Shown: positions 59,599 to 64,000 of the stretch, one piece after another | Numbering within the stretch: the first letter of the stretch is position 1 | How the letters are laid out: each line of letters opens with the position of its first letter | The notes under the pieces: model-generated | What the model saw: only the letters and a program-made list of their open reading frames with translations | What the model was told of the DNA's origin: nothing | Databases searched by the model: none | Assembly (NCBI GenBank): GCA_026646885.1 | Contig: JAPKHK010000003.1 | Coordinates: forward strand, 124,001 to 188,000 | Source of the DNA: Casimicrobiaceae bacterium | GTDB taxonomy: Bacteria; Pseudomonadota; Gammaproteobacteria; Burkholderiales; Casimicrobiaceae | Direction of reading: 5' to 3' | DNA: 64,000 bases | Made by a program: the position numbers and the translations under genes

Positions 59599-60899
59599 AA
59601 CAGACCCTCCAGCGACTGATGCTCGGGCATGCGCGCGACGAGCAGTTGTTCGAGGCGCTCACGCACCGCGGCGATGGAAATTTTCTCGATCACCTCCTGG
59701 GCAAAGCCGTGAATCAAGAGGTTGCGAGCCAGCTCCAGTCCCACACCACGGGAGCGCAGATAGAACAACATGTTCTCGTCGATCTGCCCCACGGTGGCGC
59801 CGTGGCTGCATTTCACGTCATCGGCGTAGATTTCCAACTGGGGCCGAGTGTCAACTTGCGCGTCGGCGGACAGCAGCAGATTGTGGTTCGCCTGTGCCGC
59901 ATCGGTCCCTTGCGCCTTAGGGTGAACCACCACCCGCCCAGTAAAAACACCCCGCGCCGCACCGTCGAGAATGCCGCGATAGAGCTCGCGACTGGTGCCG
60001 CCTGGGCTGGCATGATCGATGGTGGTGTAATGATCGGCATGCTGCCGCCCGGCAAGCATGTAGAGTCCGTTGAGAGTCGCCAAGCAAGCGCTGCCCTCAA
60101 AGCGGGTGGCCACATCCTGGCGAGAAAGCTGAGCACCGACGCTCAAAACCTGCGAAACGAAGCGGCTGCCGCTCGCCTGGTGCACGCGCAAGCCGCCAAT
60201 GTGCTGCGCCTTTGCGCCTTCGCGCTGCAAGCGCAGGTGCTCCACTCGGGCCTCGCTTGCCAGCAGCGCCCGGGTTTGCATGTTGGCGAAGTAGCTCTCT
60301 CCTGTGAGGCCCAGGTGCTCTTCGACGAGAGTCGCGGCCGCTCCGGCATGCGCGATGAGCAGGGTACGGCTATTGGTCATCGAGCCGGCCTGCGTAGTGA
60401 TGTGCAGGACGTGGATGGGTTGCTCCACCACCACTCCTTCACCCAAATCGATGAATACGCCGTCCGCGGCGAGCGCCGCATTGAGCGCCCCAAAAGCATC
60501 GGTCTCCTCGCCCAGCGCACTTTCCAAAAGGTAGGGCACTTGCGCCAGCGCGTCGCTGAAACTCTTGACCACCGCACGTCCCGGCAAACGCCCCAAGTCC
60601 GACAGGCCGGCAACGAAATGCCCATCGACCAGAACCAGGGTGTGCGCGCCGCCGGGGAGGCGCCATGCGGCCAGGTCATTGACCGAACCGGCTTGGGTGG
60701 CCGGGACGAAGCTGTGTTTCTCGAGCACGCCCAGCGCGGTGTATTTCCAGCCTTCGTGGCGCGTCGTCGGCAGACCCAGTTCGCGAAAAGTGCGCGCGCC
60801 CCGGTCTCGCCAGGCCCGCACCCAGGGTAGGCCGCTGCCCGCCAGGCGTGGCGCCAGGGCCGCCTGGGCGCTGAGATAGCGATCGACGGCGGCATTCAT
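59595..60899 (-). CDS. sufD: Fe-S assembly scaffold protein SufD
   Basis: 434 aa. The beta-helix core and conserved C-terminal motif CSHGATVGQIDENMLFYLRSRG are present, including the histidine needed for cluster assembly. The N-terminus includes FRELGLPTTRHEGWKYTAL, family-typical. ATG 60899 follows GGAGAG; the longer frame to 61205 overlaps sufC and is antisense-like. It forms the SufBC2D complex and is coupled to sufS by a 4-base overlap. Confidence 0.95.
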   Translation of the reverse strand: MNAAVDRYLSAQAALAPRLAGSGLPWVRAWRDRGARTFRELGLPTTRHEGWKYTALGVLEKHSFVPATQAGSVNDLAAWRLPGGAHTLVLVDGHFVAGLSDLGRLPGRAVVKSFSDALAQVPYLLESALGEETDAFGALNAALAADGVFIDLGEGVVVEQPIHVLHITTQAGSMTNSRTLLIAHAGAAATLVEEHLGLTGESYFANMQTRALLASEARVEHLRLQREGAKAQHIGGLRVHQASGSRFVSQVLSVGAQLSRQDVATRFEGSACLATLNGLYMLAGRQHADHYTTIDHASPGGTSRELYRGILDGAARGVFTGRVVVHPKAQGTDAAQANHNLLLSADAQVDTRPQLEIYADDVKCSHGATVGQIDENMLFYLRSRGVGLELARNLLIHGFAQEVIEKISIAAVRERLEQLLVARMPEHQSLEGLL

Positions 60900-60948
60900 G
60901 CTTGCTCTCCGGCGCTTGGCTTCGGGTCCATGCCCGTGGCTTCTGGAT

Positions 60949-61722
60949 TCATGCCAGACGCCCCGCTTGCGCCTGCCCGTCGATCCAGCCGTAGCCCTTC
61001 TCTTCCAGCTCCAGCGCAAGCTCCTTGCCGCCCGACTTGACGATCCGACCGCCGGAAAGCACATGCACAAAGTCTGGAACGATGTAGTCCAAGAGGCGCT
61101 GGTAGTGGGTGATGACCAGCATGGAGCGCTCTTTGTTGCGCAAGCGGTTGACGCCATCGGCGACGATCTTGAGGGCGTCGATATCGAGTCCGGAGTCGGT
61201 TTCATCGAGTATCGCGAACTTGGGCTCCAAGAGTGTCATCTGCAGGATTTCGTTGCGCTTCTTCTCGCCACCGGAGAAGCCCTCGTTGACCGAGCGATAG
61301 AGGAACTCAGGGTTCATTTCCACGCTCTGCATCTTCTGCTTGACCAGAGTGAGGAAGTCCATGGCGTCTAGCTCGGGCAACCCGCGATGCTTGCGCACGG
61401 CATTGACCGCAGCCTTCAGGAGGTAGACATTGGAGACGCCCGGAATCTCCACCGGGTATTGAAAGGCGAGGAAGATACCCTCGCGCGCGCGCTCCTCGGG
61501 CGCCAGCGCGAGCAAGTCCCGCCCCTCGAAGCGCACTTCGCCGCCCGTCACCAAATAGTTCTCCCGCCCGGCCAGCACATTGGAAAGCGTGCTCTTGCCC
61601 GAACCGTTGGGCCCCATGATGGCGTGGACCTCTCCGGGGCCGATCTCCAGGTTCAAGCCTCTGAGGATTTCCTTGCCCTCCACCGCCGCTTGCAGATTGC
61701 GAATGCTGATCATGCTCGTCAT
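60949..61722 (-). CDS. sufC: Fe-S assembly ATPase SufC
   Basis: 257 aa ABC-type ATPase. Walker [11 protein letters not shown]-loop region, signature [15 protein letters not shown] and Walker [17 protein letters not shown] are intact; the last is the SufC variant. It energises the SufBCD scaffold. Starts at 61722 ([10 protein letters not shown]), although the second Met at 61713 is possible. 84 bases separate it from sufB and 49 from sufD. Confidence 0.97.
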   Translation of the reverse strand: MTSMISIRNLQAAVEGKEILRGLNLEIGPGEVHAIMGPNGSGKSTLSNVLAGRENYLVTGGEVRFEGRDLLALAPEERAREGIFLAFQYPVEIPGVSNVYLLKAAVNAVRKHRGLPELDAMDFLTLVKQKMQSVEMNPEFLYRSVNEGFSGGEKKRNEILQMTLLEPKFAILDETDSGLDIDALKIVADGVNRLRNKERSMLVITHYQRLLDYIVPDFVHVLSGGRIVKSGGKELALELEEKGYGWIDGQAQAGRLA

Positions 61723-61806
61723 TTCCAGATCCTGTCCTCAACCATTCGATTCGCGGCCAAGGCCGCTGCCACAAATAGGCGCAAACCGCGACCCCGGCGG
61801 CGCCGA

Positions 61807-63251
<1,445 letters not shown>

Positions 63252-63255
<4 letters not shown>

Positions 63256-63737
63256 GATCTCTGGGTTCCAGTTCCGCCGCGCACCTCAACCGGCACGCCC
63301 TTGAAATGCCCGCTGGCGCCGCTGCGCCGCGCCGTTGGACGAATCATGTCGGCAAGCGACACGCTCTCCAGGGCTTGGCGCACGATGTCGTTGATGCGCA
63401 CCCAATTGGCGCGCATCACGCAAGACAGCTCCTGAGCGCAATTGCCCTCGTGACTGCTGCATTCGGTGAGCCCGAAAGGCTGCTCTTCCAGCGCATCGAT
63501 GACCTCGGCCAAAGTGATCTCTTGCGGCGGCCGCGCCAACGCGTAACCGCCATTGGCGCCACGGTAGGCAATGAGCAGGGCGCTCTTGGCCAGAGCCTTG
63601 AGAATCTTGCTCACTGTCGCGGGCCCGAGTTCCAGGGCTTCCGCCAGCTCGGCCGCGGAGTGGAGATCTTTCGGGCGCTCGGCCATATAGGCCAGCATCA
63701 GCGTGCCGTAGTCCGAGAGCTTGCTGATCCGCAGCAT
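63252..63737 (-). CDS. Rrf2-family regulator of the SUF operon (IscR-like)
   Basis: 161 aa. N-terminal winged helix ([59 protein letters not shown]) and three cluster-ligand cysteines C93, C100, C106 ([12 protein letters not shown]). It is the SUF-system member of the IscR family and probably senses Fe-S status to control the operon. ATG 63737 is the family start; the frame to 63872 overlaps the hemerythrin-like gene and is not credible. It follows that gene by 14 bases, so the operon promoter lies beyond the window. Confidence 0.93.
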
Positions 63738-63751
63738 GCCAGCGTTCCTTT

Positions 63752-64000
63752 TCAGGCTGCCAGGGCCTGGCAATGACAGCCCGCAGCCGCGGCGATGGCC
63801 TGGTGGCGCTGCCGGAATCGCTTGACCTCGCTTACATCGGCCAACTGCCACTCCCGTTCGAGACGGGCCCAATCGGTCGCGCTCAAGTACTTCTCGGCCA
63901 GCGGGAAGAGTAAGCTGTCCTCGAATTCAAGGCGCTCTCTTTGCGCTGCCGCCCAGACCCGCGCGTAGGCCCCGATGGCACGCCGCGGAAAGCCTTCTCC
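63752..64000 (-). CDS. hemerythrin-like (HHE) protein, C-terminal part
   Basis: Only the last 82 codons are in the window; the N-terminus is past 64000. The visible sequence has RLEFEDSLLFPLAEKYLSATDWARLEREW, matching the final metal-ligand helix of hemerythrin-like proteins (E-x4-L-x-P), and ends GCHCQALAA. The family binds a di-iron centre; some members sense O2 or NO or help repair Fe-S clusters. It is the upstream neighbour of the suf regulator, 14 bases away and likely in the same transcript. Confidence 0.75.
   Translation of the reverse strand, partial: GEGFPRRAIGAYARVWAAAQRERLEFEDSLLFPLAEKYLSATDWARLEREWQLADVSEVKRFRQRHQAIAAAAGCHCQALAA

Overview
The window is GC-rich, densely packed, and almost entirely coding. 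It looks like a motile, respiratory betaproteobacterium. FlhDC, CheZ and a CheD/CheB/CheR set occur together with FlhF/FlhG, two flagellar stators (MotAB and MotCD) and an NAD-linked formate dehydrogenase of the FdsG/FdsB type. No rRNA, tRNA, CRISPR array or intact mobile element was seen. The species cannot be fixed from the sequence alone.

Layout. (1) 1-6932: the end of a formate dehydrogenase operon (fdsG-fdsB, running off the left edge), small membrane proteins, a MAPEG protein, a Cache-type histidine kinase, a TRIC/UPF0126 channel and an SseB-like protein with a G9 tract near its start. (2) 6933-22874, all on the minus strand: a flagellar/chemotaxis block read as motA-motB-cheV-cheV-cheY-cheZ-cheA-flhB-flhA-flhF-flhG-fliA-motC-motD-methyltransferase. 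(3) 23160-24300: flhDC with a terminator, a sigma70-like promoter and an upstream inverted repeat. (4) 24415-46096: a signalling island with a c-di-GMP phosphodiesterase, two GGDEF proteins with intact active and inhibitory sites, a degenerate EAL-HDOD protein, four histidine kinases or hybrid kinases, a chemoreceptor, response regulators and an orphan periplasmic binding protein. (5) 46239-56777: cheR-cheD-cheB, then fliC, flaG-fliD-fliS-fliT-(small membrane protein)-fliK-flhX-ycgR. (6) 56978-64000, minus strand: a SUF iron-sulfur operon read as hemerythrin-like protein, Rrf2 regulator, sufB, sufC, sufD, sufS, sufU, sufT, Rieske ferredoxin.

The main result of hand reading is a set of FliA (sigma28) promoter candidates sharing T[A/C]AAG (or TACAG) at -35, an 11-nt spacer between octamers, and [G/A/T]CCG[A/T][A/T]A[A/T/C] at -10. 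They stand before motA, the EAL phosphodiesterase, the chemoreceptor, the divergent hybrid kinase, a diguanylate cyclase, cheR and fliC (two). Two further candidates have a 12-nt spacer (first cheV and the HDOD-GGDEF gene). This predicts that c-di-GMP turnover and several sensors are late flagellar genes here, feeding the YcgR brake encoded at the end of the fliD operon. The second notable point is that the hybrid kinase at 34131-37151 has glutamine instead of the phospho-accepting histidine, while its ATP-binding, receiver and HPt domains look intact. All promoter and pairing statements are predictions from sequence.
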